From Patagioenas fasciata (taxonomy: Eukaryota > Chordata > Aves > Columbiformes > Columbidae): a stretch of 64,000 bases of DNA. Under the pieces are notes generated by a model that worked only from the letters and a program-made list of their open reading frames with translations, was not told where the DNA came from and ran no database searches. Both the position numbers and the translations under genes were made by a program. Shown here one piece after another: positions 13,521 to 48,862 of the stretch. Positions within the stretch are counted from its first letter, which is position 1, and each line of letters opens with the position of its first letter. Location: positions 45,717,001 through 45,781,000 of the forward strand of contig NC_092524.1 of NCBI RefSeq assembly GCF_037038585.1, read 5' to 3'.

Positions 13521-14420
13521 GCAGCAGTGAAAGTCCTGGAGCATTAACACTTATTGATTTCTACTTTGCTGACATTTTATTCTATTACCAAGTTTCCGAT
13601 TAGCCTAAACTAGGATCCCTGACAGCCAAGGCAGGGTGCGGAGCCCCGAGGGGCAACGGCTCTTTGGGTTTGCGCCCGCCCTGCCCCGCAAGCATCGGCT
13701 CTGAGCAAATGCCACCTCCCAGGGGCTGCCCGGCCCTGGAAGGGCTGCGAGGCGAGCTGGGTTTGCGGCCCTGGGGAGGCTGCGAGCTCCTCTTGCTCAC
13801 CATAGGTGCTGGTGATTTTGAGGGGAGGGAGCTCTGTCCAAATTCTATCTTTTTATAAAACCCCAAATCTTAAACATTACATGTGACAGGGAGATGAAGT
13901 TCACCTCCTTTTCAACATCAGTCTGTCTGTCCATCTCTTCCTCCCCCCTCCCTCTGGATCCTCATTTCTGTTTAAAGAGCAACAGCAATGTATGTTGCAG
14001 GTATTTCAAATTGCACCATTAAAGATTTTATGTTGTGGATGTTAAAATTAAAAAGATATATGTGCAAATAGTCACTACAAATTTAATCAACTTGATTTAA
14101 TACTAATAGGAAACAGCAAATGGAATTTATGACTCAAAAAGAAGTGAATTTTTTTTAAATAAATACAAGTACTTTGTGCAAAACAGAAAAAAATCCCAAT
14201 CTGAAGAGTTTATTAGAGTCTAATCCCCCAACAACAACCGAAACCGGGGCTGCCCACCCAATAATCCTGGCTGCCATTAAAATATTAAAGATAAATCTAA
14301 TCGTCTCTTTATCCAAAATAAGCGACTTTTGTGTGGAGAGAAAATGTCTAACCCTTTGGGAAGAGAATTACTCCTAATGCATCAAATGGAATTCAGTCAG
14401 GATGACAAAACTAGGTTTAA
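13521..14420. promoter_or_regulatory. AT-rich candidate conserved non-coding block
   Basis: Non-coding sequence rich in ATTA and TAATC cores: CCGATTAGCC near 13598, TCTAATCCCCC near 14219, ATAATCC near 14260, and CTAATCG near 14297. It has the look of a deeply conserved developmental enhancer (few simple repeats, dense homeodomain cores), but conservation cannot be shown from one sequence. Confidence 0.25.
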
Positions 14421-16089
14421 AAGCAAATGAGATGGTAATAGAGATAAAGGCCAGTATAACAAATTAAAAACACTCATTTACACGAATTAAAATCCCTCCT
14501 AAAAGGGTTCTGAGTAAGGAGGCCACTGGACGGTCTTGGTCCTTCTTGGTATGCAGGGGCTTATGCAGCCTCTCTTTACTCAGGGGAAGGCAGGCTGAGG
14601 TGCTGAGTAGCTGTGGGGAAGAAGTTTTGCTCCTGATCCCAACTTCTTGAGCTGTTTTTCACTCGTGTCTTACCATGGCCCTTTATTGCATCCCCAAATC
14701 CATGTGCATCGGAGGTTATATATACCAGCCTCTGTCTTCCAAATAGTTGCCCCATAATACCCACGCCAGCTGATGTGCCTGGGATGTCTCTGTTCCACCC
14801 ACAATCTCCAGTTGGGATGCTGGATTCCCCCACGCTCCAAGACTTGTAACATGTTGTATCAGCTCCCAGTGTCACCCTGAGCTCATGCTGGACATAAGAA
14901 GGTGCCCAGCTTGAGACCTGGGTGATGTCTATCTATGGGAGCACCCTGTTAAGGAGGAGTCTCTCCAAGGAGCTCGCCCAGCTGGCCTCCTCAGACAAAA
15001 TCACCTCTGGGGCCAGGAAACCCAGCTTGCTGCGTGCTGGAAGCAGGAGCTGCACCCAGGGTGGTTATGTTGAGCACAGAAACCCTGAGCAGAAGTCTGG
15101 AACCTGTGAGTTCCCTCTACTTTCCTGCCACCTGCACAGCTCAAAAGTAGCGGAGCAAGTCAGAGAGGAGCCCTGTCCCCACTGCTGCGGCACGCTACCT
15201 TCCCAAGCCTCCTGCCTGGACAGAACCGAAGTCCTAGCAATACTGTCCCTGCACACGGCTTCACAACCCCACATGGGAAGGCACCTCCTAGACATGACCC
15301 TCTGGACCCCCATGGTGGAGACATGGGTGTGGGCAAGAGCAGCACGCCAACTGCTGGTGAGTGATGCGGTGGGGGCTGCTGCAGCACCCTGCGTCCTTGC
15401 ACATGCTCCCTGTAGATGAGAAAGGTTGCAGCTGGTCCCACCACCTTGTTAGATCATTTTGAGATTGTCTGTGTGCCTCGGTTTTGGAAACACCAATCTC
15501 TTTGTAGGTGCACTGGAAGAAAAAATCCCACTAGGGTCCTTCTTCCCAATACTACAGCCACAAGTTAAATCCAGCATGGCACGGTCCCAGGCAAGGTGCC
15601 ATTTGCAATGCGTTACAGCCAAGCACATTTGCCAAAGCTGGGAAGATGCTGAGTTCCCTCAGAACCAACTTCATGAAAGACATCTGTTAAATCCATAAGA
15701 ACAAGCCTTTACCTGCTTAGACTTCTAGTATGAAATGCAAACTTGTTTCCAAGGTAAGAAAGTGAGACAGTGAAATTTGAACTGTCCCCACTAGCAATAT
15801 GTGACATTAATAGGAGCAGTTCTCTGCAGCGCTGGAGCTTCAGGCTGCTTAGATTCCCTGACACCATTTTATCTTCAGTTTGTGATTTTAAGATTGATGC
15901 AATTTTATAGATGAGATTTTTTTTCTTTACTTAATGCTTAGGGTCTGGAAAACAAGATTGTTTCCTCTGGGAAAAAATGCCATTCCTCTTCCCAAATGTG
16001 ATTGTTAGACTTCACCCTTGGTAGAAGGCTTCTGTCTTCTGAATGGTAGTGAAATAAGTGATGTTCTTGGCATCTTGGCTTCTTATTCA

Positions 16090-16370
16090 TATGAACAATT
16101 ACAGCTCATAAGGGCCTCTCCAGGCTCTCTAGTCCTCTCCCAGCTCTAAGTGGGATCCACTATACACAAACCAATAATTTGAGGTGTTTGTGTAAACTGT
16201 CCTTAAACCTACCCAAAGAAGTTTCTCCAAGATCGTCGTTCTGTCCTAATGCCTGTCCTATAGTCCTCACTTTATCTTACTCTCTTGCTACAGGCTAAGT
16301 CATCTCTGATAACTGTCCACTATATCTGCTATCCTCAGTAGACAGAGTGGTCGATTTTGGAAGCTCACCA
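16090..16370 (-). mobile_element. Ancient CR1-like fragment, antisense
   Basis: The order of degenerate landmarks fits an antisense CR1 3' region: 'gtttgtgtaaactgtccttaaacct', then 'tgtcctaatgcctgtcct', then 'ttgctacaggctaag'. Divergence is high, so the call rests on pattern memory only. Confidence 0.35.
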
Positions 16371-18309
16371 CTGCTACATTTTAAAAAATGTATTTGAAGA
16401 CTGATGGTATCTCACTTCAGTCATCTTTTTTCTAGGCAAAAAAAAACCAAAAAAACTATGCTTTCTGGACATCTTGTTATTTTTCCAGTCCCTCACCAAT
16501 TAGTCCAGATCTGTGATGAAGTTCAGTACCCAGAGCAGGTAGTGCAGGGTGCAACCCAGGTCGTGGGCTGGCTAGAAAGTTGCTTTAGGTACTTGCCTTT
16601 GTCTTGTATACTGTCCCCAGTATGGACACTCACCTGTGGGCAGAAGCTGGGTCTACTAATATTTTCCTATATGTTTATTTTCCCTAAAGGCTCCATGCTA
16701 TGGAATAAAAATAGCTCTCCGTGGATTTCCCCCCATGCCCCCTCCTCTGCTTTTCTTTGAACAGCGCAGACTATTTTGTTACCTGATAATGGATAGAACA
16801 TCAAATTGATTCCCAAATTTCCTCTTTCTCACAAACAAAAAAAAGGGAACACTTAATACAGTTGAAGAACAATGCATCAGCGAAAATCCTTTGGCATAGT
16901 GTATAATTTAGCTGTGGTACTTATATCCCAAAACAATATTTAGAACTGAGTAGGACATCCTCACCCAAAAGCTAGTATTAGAATGAAATGGCTAATGAGG
17001 TGGCCAACAGTCACAGTGTATCAAGCACATCTTTATATACATTAATGGCAGCTTTGTTTAGGATGCCCACATCAAACATCCTTACTTGCCTATGCCACAT
17101 TTCAGCTGACTTTAAAATTACCTCGGCTGAACAGATTTTAGTCCACTTGCTTGCACCCCGGTATAGCCCACGTCTGGTCGCTTTGTTACTTTTTAATGAA
17201 TCAACATCAGAATAAGCACTTGAAACTGGTTGAACAAAAATAAGCTTGTTTGCTTCAGAACAGCTAAAAGCATGTCTACACTACGGGTCTAGGTCTGAAT
17301 AAAAAACACTTTTAGTAAGCTTATTTCAAAAGAAGATAGAAACATTTATTAATTGCATATTATTCCCTTCTATTTTAGGGGATGGGAAAGAGTGGCAAGA
17401 AACCTCTGGTATTGGCCCATCCAGCACTGCCCACTCTCAGAGAGATGAGGTGGGATCAGATGTGATGGGGCACTGACATGTAGTACCCACTCCAAATTGG
17501 CCCAAATTTTAAGATTTTTCCCTTTGATTTACAGGTCACTGGGAGCAGCTGATATATTCAACTAACAGAAAGCTTTGGTGTCCAGCCTTTACCCCTCTGT
17601 AGCCCCACACAGAAAAGATATTGTCTAATTCCTTGTCCTGAGCAGGGCAGAACTGCCCAGTGGCTCAAGCTGAAAGATGGCAGAGGAAACATGTCAGGAA
17701 TTGCTCTGTCCTCGCCACAGGAAAACTGCAGGATGGAGGAGCAGCCTCTGGTGCGGTGTGGTTGAATCCTAGCAGCTGGATGCTGCTCCACATGGCACGA
17801 ATGGAGACACTCAGCCACAGGAGAGAAACAAAAGGAAAACTATGGATATGTCTGTGTCAGGAGAGAAGATGAGGTATAATGGAAAAAAAACAAAATGCCA
17901 AAAGAAGTGCTATGCAAAGTGAAACCCTAGATCTGTTCAGTGTCAGTGTCCAAGGTCCCACTGACTTCAGCAGGACAAGGATTTTACCCAGGCATTAAGA
18001 GGTGCAGCTTGAAACTACCAGGATAATTCAGAGCAGGCAGAAACAGAGAGGTCTGCTCTGGGCTGCAGTAACCCAGCCAGAAGCTGCCAGCTGAGAGCAT
18101 TTAGCAATGGGCATGACAGGTGTCATAATCTCCTTGTCATCTACTTGGTATCTTCAGTGATTATTTATAAATCAATATACTAACATGTAAAGAAAAATAT
18201 ATGCTTGGCAGAGCACTGGAATAGACACCAGAAGCTTCTTATATGTGAAAGCTTTTTTTTTTTCTTTTCAGAAAGAACATGTCTAACAGACAACATGAAC
18301 ACCATGGAG

Positions 18310-18520
18310 TCTGAGATTTTAGGACTTGAAGGGATCATTGCAACCTTCTAGCCTGAACTTCAATATAAAATAGCCTACAAAACTTCACCAAACAATTTCT
18401 GCATCAAGCCAATAGCTTCTGGACGAGTTATAGATCACCTCTTAAGAAGATTTTCAGCCCTCGTTTGAAGACTTTATGTGACAGAGAGAATCTACAACAT
18501 CTGTGGGTAGGTAGCTATAG
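18310..18520 (-). mobile_element. Ancient CR1 3' fragment, antisense
   Basis: The plus strand shows 'ggacttgaagggatcattgc', 'cttcaccaaacaatttctgcatcaagcc' and a later 'gagaatctacaacatct', the usual antisense layout of a reptile/bird CR1 3' end. Old and non-coding. Confidence 0.55.
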
Positions 18521-21500
18521 TCACTCTTTGTGTTTCAGCAGTTTTTATTTGTATAGCAAGTGTTTGTTTTGTCATATTAGCATTATCATGTCCTATATCC
18601 ATCTACAGTGCAACATATGGTAGAAGGATAATGTGAAAATGTCCAGTGCCTGAGACTTCAGTAGGTCACCAGTGCTCTCCAAAGTTAAAAAACACAACTA
18701 AAATGAAAATATACTGGGGAAGGATTTTTATTCAAAGTATTTTTCCTCATATAGGATTTGAAGAGAGATAGGCAGGAGCTGCATGGCCACGTCCACTGGG
18801 AGAACATGCAGAGGAGACCAAGACAAGTGAGGCTTTGCTGGAAGGACACAAAAGCCATTGTGAGGGAGACAGAAGAGCATCAGGGAGATCAGATACATGA
18901 CCTATTGGCATGAATCCACTGAAGTTTGTCTACACAAAGGGCAAGGCAGCTTTGAACCGGATGCTGAAAGAAATCACACAAAACACACATGATAGAAATG
19001 GAGAAGAAGTGACACTTCTTTGCAAACTGAGAGGGTGATGACAAATATTGCTCCTACTAGGATTCAGGACGTTCATGGACACAGAAGGAGAATGGGAGAA
19101 AGTTGAGACTGGATGAAGAACCAAGTCAGCCCAAACTGTGTAATCTGGATGAAGGACAGATTTCCAAACAGAAATGGGAGTAGTGGAAAAGTTCAGCATC
19201 AAGGATAATGCAGCAGAAGAGGTTAGTCACAGAGGTATTGAGATATAAGTATAAGCAAGTGTTGAAATATAAGCTCAGTTTCATAACAACAAAAGCTTGC
19301 AGGAAGGCAAAGAGGAATGAGAAGGCATACTAAAAAGAAAACAGCCAAGCAATGAGTTTTGCAGCTCAGTGACTAGAGACTCAAAAAGAACTTGGCAAAA
19401 GGGGACAGAGCTGTCCTCACAGCTTTGGAAGCATGGTCAGGAAAACAGAGTGCTCTCCAGCATCACCAGGAGAAACAGAGGTGAGTATATGCAGGGTACC
19501 ACTGAGTGATGTTCCAATGCAAAGCCAGCAAAACACTCCAGTGGGCAGGTGACAAAGTGTTTGGAGCAAAGCAATGAAAACACAGAGAAACTCCAGGATG
19601 TATCAGCAAGACCCCGGCAGTGCTCAGGGCATTAACTTGTATTAAGTACAGTGCTTACTTCAAATCACCAGTCGAGGCACAAAATGATAGAGGTGACACG
19701 TGCTGTAGAATGGACCTCAGGCTGATAAGCTCTAATGGACTTGCCAAGTTGGGCTCTGTGGTAGAACTGCTTGAGTTAGGAAATGTTGTCATACTCAAAT
19801 AAACCACACCCCTGTACCTGTCCTTGTGTCGGGATGCAGAGCTCAGTTTGAAGTATAAGGTGGAGGAAGGGTGGTGTACAGAGATGAGAACATGAGCTCA
19901 AGTTGAGAAGCCGCCCTTGTGCATCTCTACACCCTGTGTGAGCCCTGGGCAGCTCTTTAGGCAAAGCCACAACGTGCACCTTCTCACACTGATGCTGGTA
20001 CCAAATAGAGGTAGTTGGCAACATTCCAGAGGGCTTCAGACCTGGTAGTCTTGGTTCTGCAACAGGCTGCAGCTTGGAGCTGTGTAACCCAGATAATGCA
20101 GAGTTGAATCAGAAATGTGTGGGAAGGAACTGTTTCTGGATAAATTTGAATCAGTTCCTGGACAACCAGAGAAATAAATGAATAATCAGAACAAAGTTCT
20201 GAACAATTTATGTGCAACCTGATAGCTTGAATTTTTACCCTAACAGACCCAGTCATGCTGAGCCAGGGTTTGTGTAATTCCAGGCTGAACACTGGGAAGG
20301 AAGTGGCATACCATACCTGGGGAGCCCTGGCAGGGTGGGACCGAGGGCGAACCATGCATTAGCTGCCACGGACAAGACATAACCAAGGTGTAAGGTGGTA
20401 GGATGGCTTGTGGTGACCCTGTCAAAGCCTGTGACATGGTCTACCTGACTTCTAGGAGTGAATCTGGTTGTTCAAGGTCAGCTCACCAATACAGGCTGCA
20501 GTTAGGAAAGACCTGGAGGGAGCTCCAGCAGGGGCTCCCCCTCCTTTGCTTGGCAGCTGCTTTTAAGCTGAGGCTCATTCCTGGCTCCTGCCTGAGCTAC
20601 GGGGCAGCCAGGCCTGTACCTGCCCATGCAGCCCACTTGTCTGGACCCTCACACAGGGACTTGACTTCCCAACTTGAACTGGCATCTGCCTCATCCCCAC
20701 TGACTTGTCTGATGATCTTGACTGGAGGCTGAGCCTGGCTGTTGCCCACAAACTGCTCTGCTTGCCTTGCTCAGGCTGGTGGCATCCTGCCCCAATGGCT
20801 CTGTTATCACACTTGGCTCCCAGTTCCCTTAGGGAACAGCTGGCCCCTGCGGCACCCATGCAGTTTTCATTGACCCCTTGTGAACCATTTCTATCACTGT
20901 GGAGACATGAGCTGCTTTACAATTACAGCTGGGAATATCTGAAACACCAAGTTGGTACATGACTCCCTTACAGGTCTCACAGGAGATGGCCTCAGCAATA
21001 CTGCCATTGGGGTGGAAGTGTCCTCAGTTTGCTCAGGAAAGGGATGATATGCACCATTTGCAGCAGCCTAAATCTTTTGGCAGGCTAAGACTGAGTCTGC
21101 CGGAACACATACGCAGAACACGGCCTGTGGGCAGTCCATAAAACCTGTGGCCATCCTGGACAGATCTCCTTGATTTCAGAGGCAGTTCCCAGCTCTCACT
21201 GTGCCATCACACACCAGGCACCAGAGAACCTCCTCTGGACACCCAGAGTGCCTCCCCTTCACAGGAAGGCAGGAGCTGTTTGACCTGATAGACTACCCCG
21301 GAGACCTGTAAAGCTGAGGAGAAAGAGGGAAATGCTTTACATTGAAGCTGGGGTGGAAGATGGGATTTTTTTGCTGATCTGGAGCTGCAGTCCCAGCCCC
21401 AGCTTGACGTCCCACTGATTGACTGGCCCCCATGGGCAGACTTTAGGAGCCATGCTGTGGTGGAGCTGTTGCCTCAGGTCGAGTGAAACAAGGGATGACT

Positions 21501-21714
21501 TATGCTTTCTCTTAGTTGCATGTCTTCGGTTGGCACAGAGCTGGCAGGGATAATGTGTATGGTATCTTGCCCATGGGAGGTGAAAGGCTCTCTCTGTTTC
21601 TGAAGAACCATGTGGCTCAGAAACTGTGCTGATGGGCAGGAGCGTCTAGAGAGTCTGAGCAACTTTAACCACCTCTGATGACGTGAAGCCATATGTTTTT
21701 TCCAAAATACAATG

Positions 21715-21866
21715 CTTCCAGCTCTACACTTTCAAGGCACACTGCTTGGATTTTGTCCTTAGGCTTCCTCCGTGCACCCGTATTTCCCTGCTTCCAGCTC
21801 TACACTTTCAAGGCACACTGCTTGGATTTTGTCCTTAGGCTTCCTCCGTGCACCCGTATTTCCCTG
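21715..21866 (+). repeat. Exact 76-bp tandem duplication
   Basis: Positions 21715-21790 are repeated directly at 21791-21866. I see no difference between the two copies, so the duplication is recent, or an assembly artefact. It lies about 0.5 kb before the VSX2 promoter. Confidence 0.9.
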
Positions 21867-22115
21867 CTGACCTGTATTTATCCCAGAATATGGGTTGAGC
21901 AAGAAAGCCGGGGAGGCCCGCCGTTTACCTATGTGGCTGTTTCGCTCATCTCTCCTCCGGGATCAGTGCCCCGTGCTGTGAACGGCCAGGTTGGAGCCGG
22001 GAAGTACGGATGCTTCCATCCCTCCCTACCCTCATGTCTCCCAGCACGGCTGGAGGCGAAGCGGTGCCCGGGCCTGCCCCGCCGGGGCGGCCCCTCTCGG
22101 TGCGGGGGCGGGCGC

Positions 22116-22177
22116 CGGCCCCAGCCCGCTGGTGGGCACCGGCCCCAGCCCGCTGGTGGGCACCGGCCCCAGCCCAC
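22116..22177 (+). repeat. 24-bp tandem repeat in the VSX2 promoter region
   Basis: The unit starting CGGCCCCAGCCCGCTGGTGG occurs twice in full (22116-22139, 22140-22163) and once in part (22164-22177). It ends about 65 bp before the CCAAT box, so copy-number variation would alter promoter spacing. Confidence 0.9.
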
Positions 22178-22241
22178 CGAGCAGCGGGCCCGCCACCGCC
22201 GGTGCCGGCTTTTTGGCATCCCTAATCGCGGCTGGCCCCTG

Positions 22242-22297
22242 TGATTGGCTGCGCGGCTCTGACCCCGCTCGGGCTCCCGGCTGGGCGGATAAAAGGG
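22242..22297 (+). promoter_or_regulatory. VSX2: VSX2 core promoter
   Basis: An inverted CCAAT box (GATTGG, about 22243-22248) is followed 40 bp later by a TATA-like box, GGATAAAAGG (22288-22297). A start about 25-30 bp downstream of the TATA element would lie near 22,320, giving a 5' leader of only about 40 nt before the ATG at 22358. A TAATCG core near 22223 is a possible OTX-like site. The spacing fits a focused TATA promoter inside a CpG island. The start site itself is inferred. Confidence 0.6.
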
Positions 22298-22357
22298 GCC
22301 TGAGCCGGGGGCTCCCAGGCATTCCCGGAGCGGGCACCAGGGACCGCCGGCCGCAGC

Positions 22358-45442
<23,085 letters not shown>

Positions 45443-46800
45443 GGGAGGGAGAGGCAGCAGAAGCCAGCCTCGACAGACATTGTGTCCTCTGGGGGCTGCA
45501 TTTCCCCTTGGACTGCCAGGCCCCTCAGCTCCCCCTGCCCAGGGAGCGGGGCACCAGTCTCTGCATTTGGGGCTGCCTGGCAGGGGCAACCCCCACACAT
45601 GCCCCTGCCCCTCACTCCTCCACCCTGTGGGGCTTTCCTCACCCCCCCACCCCTTCTTTTTGGGGGACTGGGAAGTGACCTATCATAGTTGCCACCTGAG
45701 AGGACACTGAGGCTCTGGGTCCCTCCAGCCTCACAACCAGCTCTGGGGCTCTCTCCTCCTGCTCCCACCCAGGATCCCATCTACCATCTTGGAGCGAGCC
45801 TGTCCCCTGCCGCCATGCCCCTCCTCGGTGCACGTCTCTCCCCAGTGCTGCCTGGGTGTCCCGTCCCACCATCCCCCAGGCAGACCTGACACCTTCTCCC
45901 AGCCATCACCTCTGCCTCTGGCCCAGGCCACAGCAGGACAAGCCCATGGCAGTGTTTGCATGAAATGGTGACTCTCCATCCAGGGTGGTTTGCACCTTCC
46001 ACCTGTCTCTCCCCACCCAGTTCTGGTGTCTGCTGGGAAGGGGCTGTAGCTTTAGAGTGGTTGAGTTTTGCCTACATTTGGCAGGAAAGCAGCTTCAACC
46101 TGTGCGTGCGACAGCCTGGTCCCACTTGGCACCTCGAGGTGACCCTAGCCCATGCACCTGGCCACCGTTGCTGGGTCTGACTCTGCCCCAAACACCAAAG
46201 CCCTGCACCCTGTGGAGTGACCGAATGGGGAATTTGTTTACTGAATACATTAGTCCAGGTGAGACAACATCTGCCCAGTGTATTTATTGAATTAAATTTG
46301 TCCAGCTCGCTCTCTGAGTGTTAAAGGGAATGACAGCCATGTACATCCACCCTGATACACCCCATGATCTGTACATATGTCTCCCAGCCAGCCCCACATA
46401 AGCACACGTAGACCCATGAAGCCAAATCCACTCTGTGGTACCATCACCTTCCCATCCCGGTAAGGCACTCTTTTCCCCTGAAAGCCATAGGACAGTGACT
46501 TCCAGGTGACCCTTTCTGTCCTGCTTTCAGTTGTGAGCACCCTTTCCCCAGAGCTACTGTTTTTCTTCCATCAAAGGTTAAGCCCCTTCATTCAGCCCTT
46601 GTTTGTCTTTGTCCCCCAGTCGTTTGACGTGTTAGATGATAGCCCATGGTGTGTAAATAATGTATATACAGTGAGAAAAGAATTCAGTATTGAGGTGTTT
46701 GAGATATGGAGCTGTAACAACTTCTAGTCATCCAGCATCTGTGATTTATGTGCCATTTTCTGTAAAGATATGAACAAGAATAAAACTAAATGGGAATACT
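45443..46800 (+). other. VSX2: VSX2 3' UTR and poly(A) signal
   Basis: After the TAG at 45440-45442 there is no further coding sequence. An AATAAA signal occurs at 46779-46784, with a preceding AT-rich stretch (tgtaaataatgtatatac). This gives an inferred 3' UTR of about 1.35 kb. An ATTAAA near 46293 is a possible alternative proximal signal. Confidence 0.6.
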
Positions 46801-48862
46801 GTGTAAGAGTCTGGTCAATGATGTTCAAGGAGGGTGAATTCAGCCATAGCTGGGAGGGGGTTGGACAGGCTGTCGCTAGAGAGAGATGGGAGCTCCAAAG
46901 GGGCACAGAGGGGTCTGCACCTTCCTCCCCACCCAGGCAAGGAGAAGACAAGGCTTGGGTGCCACCCTCCCTTTGAGGTGAAAGACAAAGCTGAAAGGAG
47001 TATGCTTGTACCTGGAGCAGATGTTAGGCATCATGGCATACAACTGGTCATGGAACAAGTCACTTCAGCATCCATAACAGCCCCAGTCACCTGGTATCAC
47101 ATGTTCCCTGGCATCAGAGAGAAAGTCGGACCTTCAGGCAGGCTCAGCCTCTGCCAGGAGCAGGTAGTGGGGCCCAGCCAGCCCTGGAAGCAGAGTTGGC
47201 AGCCAGATGCCGCAAGCACAGGGGAGCTTGTTGCGTGGGAGTGGCACAAATGGGTTTCCAACAAGGCCAGCTTCAGTTTGAGAGTAGCAGGAGCCCATAC
47301 TGAGGTATCAGAGAAGAAACCAAGATTCGCCCATCCCGCTAAGGACGGGTGGGTATGGTCTGATGGAAACACCTGATGTCTTACAGGGGGAAAAGGCTGA
47401 GGCAGGGCAGACATGCAAAGGAAATGAGAGACTTTGCTTGTGGAATGATGAGACTGCTTGGGTTTGTCTTTGTGGAACAGCAGTAAGCCCACAGGACTGT
47501 GTTTTCCCGGGGTGACAGAGCCCTCCTAAGTCCTCACGTAGCTCTAGAAGCAACTCTGATACCAACCAGGTGTGTGGTCTAGGATGAGTGTACCTGCTGT
47601 CAAATAGCACCTGTCTCCCATACTGGTGTCCAGCCTGTTCACCCAAGATATCAGCCCTGCAGACCACCAGAGGTGTCGTACTATGAAGAACACAGAAGAG
47701 ATCTACTAACCTCTCGTTACTGCTGTGGATCCCATTGGTGTGTCTGGTTGAGAACAGCCCTGCCTGTAGGGAGAGCTTTCTTCTGCTCTTCTCTTGTGCC
47801 CTCTAGGAAGGGAAGGGAACCTAGTCAATGAAATTAAGGAAACCTCCAAGCTCTGCCTTAAAAAACCACTACTTATATAGGGCCTGAAGGAGAGGAAGGC
47901 AGACAGACATTTGGAGGCATGGGGGCAGCTTAGCCTGGCTACAGCAGGTGGTGGGAGATCTTGGTGTGAGATGTGCTGCAGTGTTTCATGCCAAACCAGC
48001 ACCTCAATCTACCATGGCCTCATTGAGTGCTTCCAGTCCACCCTGTGGTTCAGGCCTGTCTGAAGTGTTTGGGAGGAGGCAGAGAGCCCAGCCCAGCATG
48101 CCAGGGGAGACAGCTCTGATAGCCACCCAGCAGTGAGGTGGGATGGGATACAATATCCCCCTCCTGCAACAGACAGCCGCAGGAGAAAAACATTCCCTGG
48201 CCCACCAGAGACACCACAGCCCAGTGCTCTGCAGGGAATGGGCTTTAATTCTGGGAAGGAGATGGTCCTGTCACCCACAGCTAGCATGGAGGGGACCCTA
48301 ACATTTACAGGTGGGCTGCCCTGGGCTGCCCTCATGGCTGGCAGAGGACCAGGGGGCTGCAGCCAGGGGCCTGTGAGGAGTAAGGGGATGAGGATGAATA
48401 GAGAGAGGTGGAAGACAGGCAAGTGGGGGCAAAGCAGAGGGGTCCAGGGATGCAGCTCAGCCCCAAGAGAGTGGGAGCAGGCTGGTAGAGCCTGGTCCAG
48501 GCACTTCAGTCCCCATGGGGAGCCCAGGCACCCGCTCGACCTGGCTCCCATTCAAGAGCAGCCGTCAGGACTCAAATTAGCATGAAGGTTATTTTCAGTT
48601 AAATATTTCTACAGTCCACCCTTTTGCCCTCCCTTAAAGGGATTGAATTTCATTTTTCCCATAGTGCTCTGGGAGAGACGAGGGGAGGAATGAGTCAGAG
48701 GAGAAGGGGTTCCCTGCACAGGAACTGTTTTGTGTCCAGTCAGCCCAGGGCAAAGTAGCCCCAGATCTCACAGGGGCCTGTCTTGGCCAGGTCAGGTATC
48801 CCAAGTGGCTGTGAGGGCTCCAGGCACCCATCTGCTTGATAAGAGGCAGGTGCCCTGGTATG
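46801..48862. other. Spacer between VSX2 and the ACSS1-type gene
   Basis: About 2 kb between the VSX2 poly(A) signal and the next start codon, both on the + strand. No exon was recognised. The promoter of the downstream gene should be here, but no clear TATA or CpG island is visible. Confidence 0.5.

Larger units (their letters stand above)
14421..21714. other. Intergenic, old repeats only
   Basis: No exon was recognised in 7.3 kb. Two ancient antisense CR1 fragments are present and listed separately. The rest is unassigned. A 25-nt string near 20653 (ggacttgacttccca...cttgaactg) recurs near 24813 in VSX2 intron 2, which hints at an unnamed dispersed repeat. Confidence 0.45.

Noticed and set aside
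1-22000. Last exons of LIN52, expected upstream of VSX2 from human gene order
   Set aside because: No sequence resembling the LIN52 C-terminus was seen; the gene probably lies left of the window.
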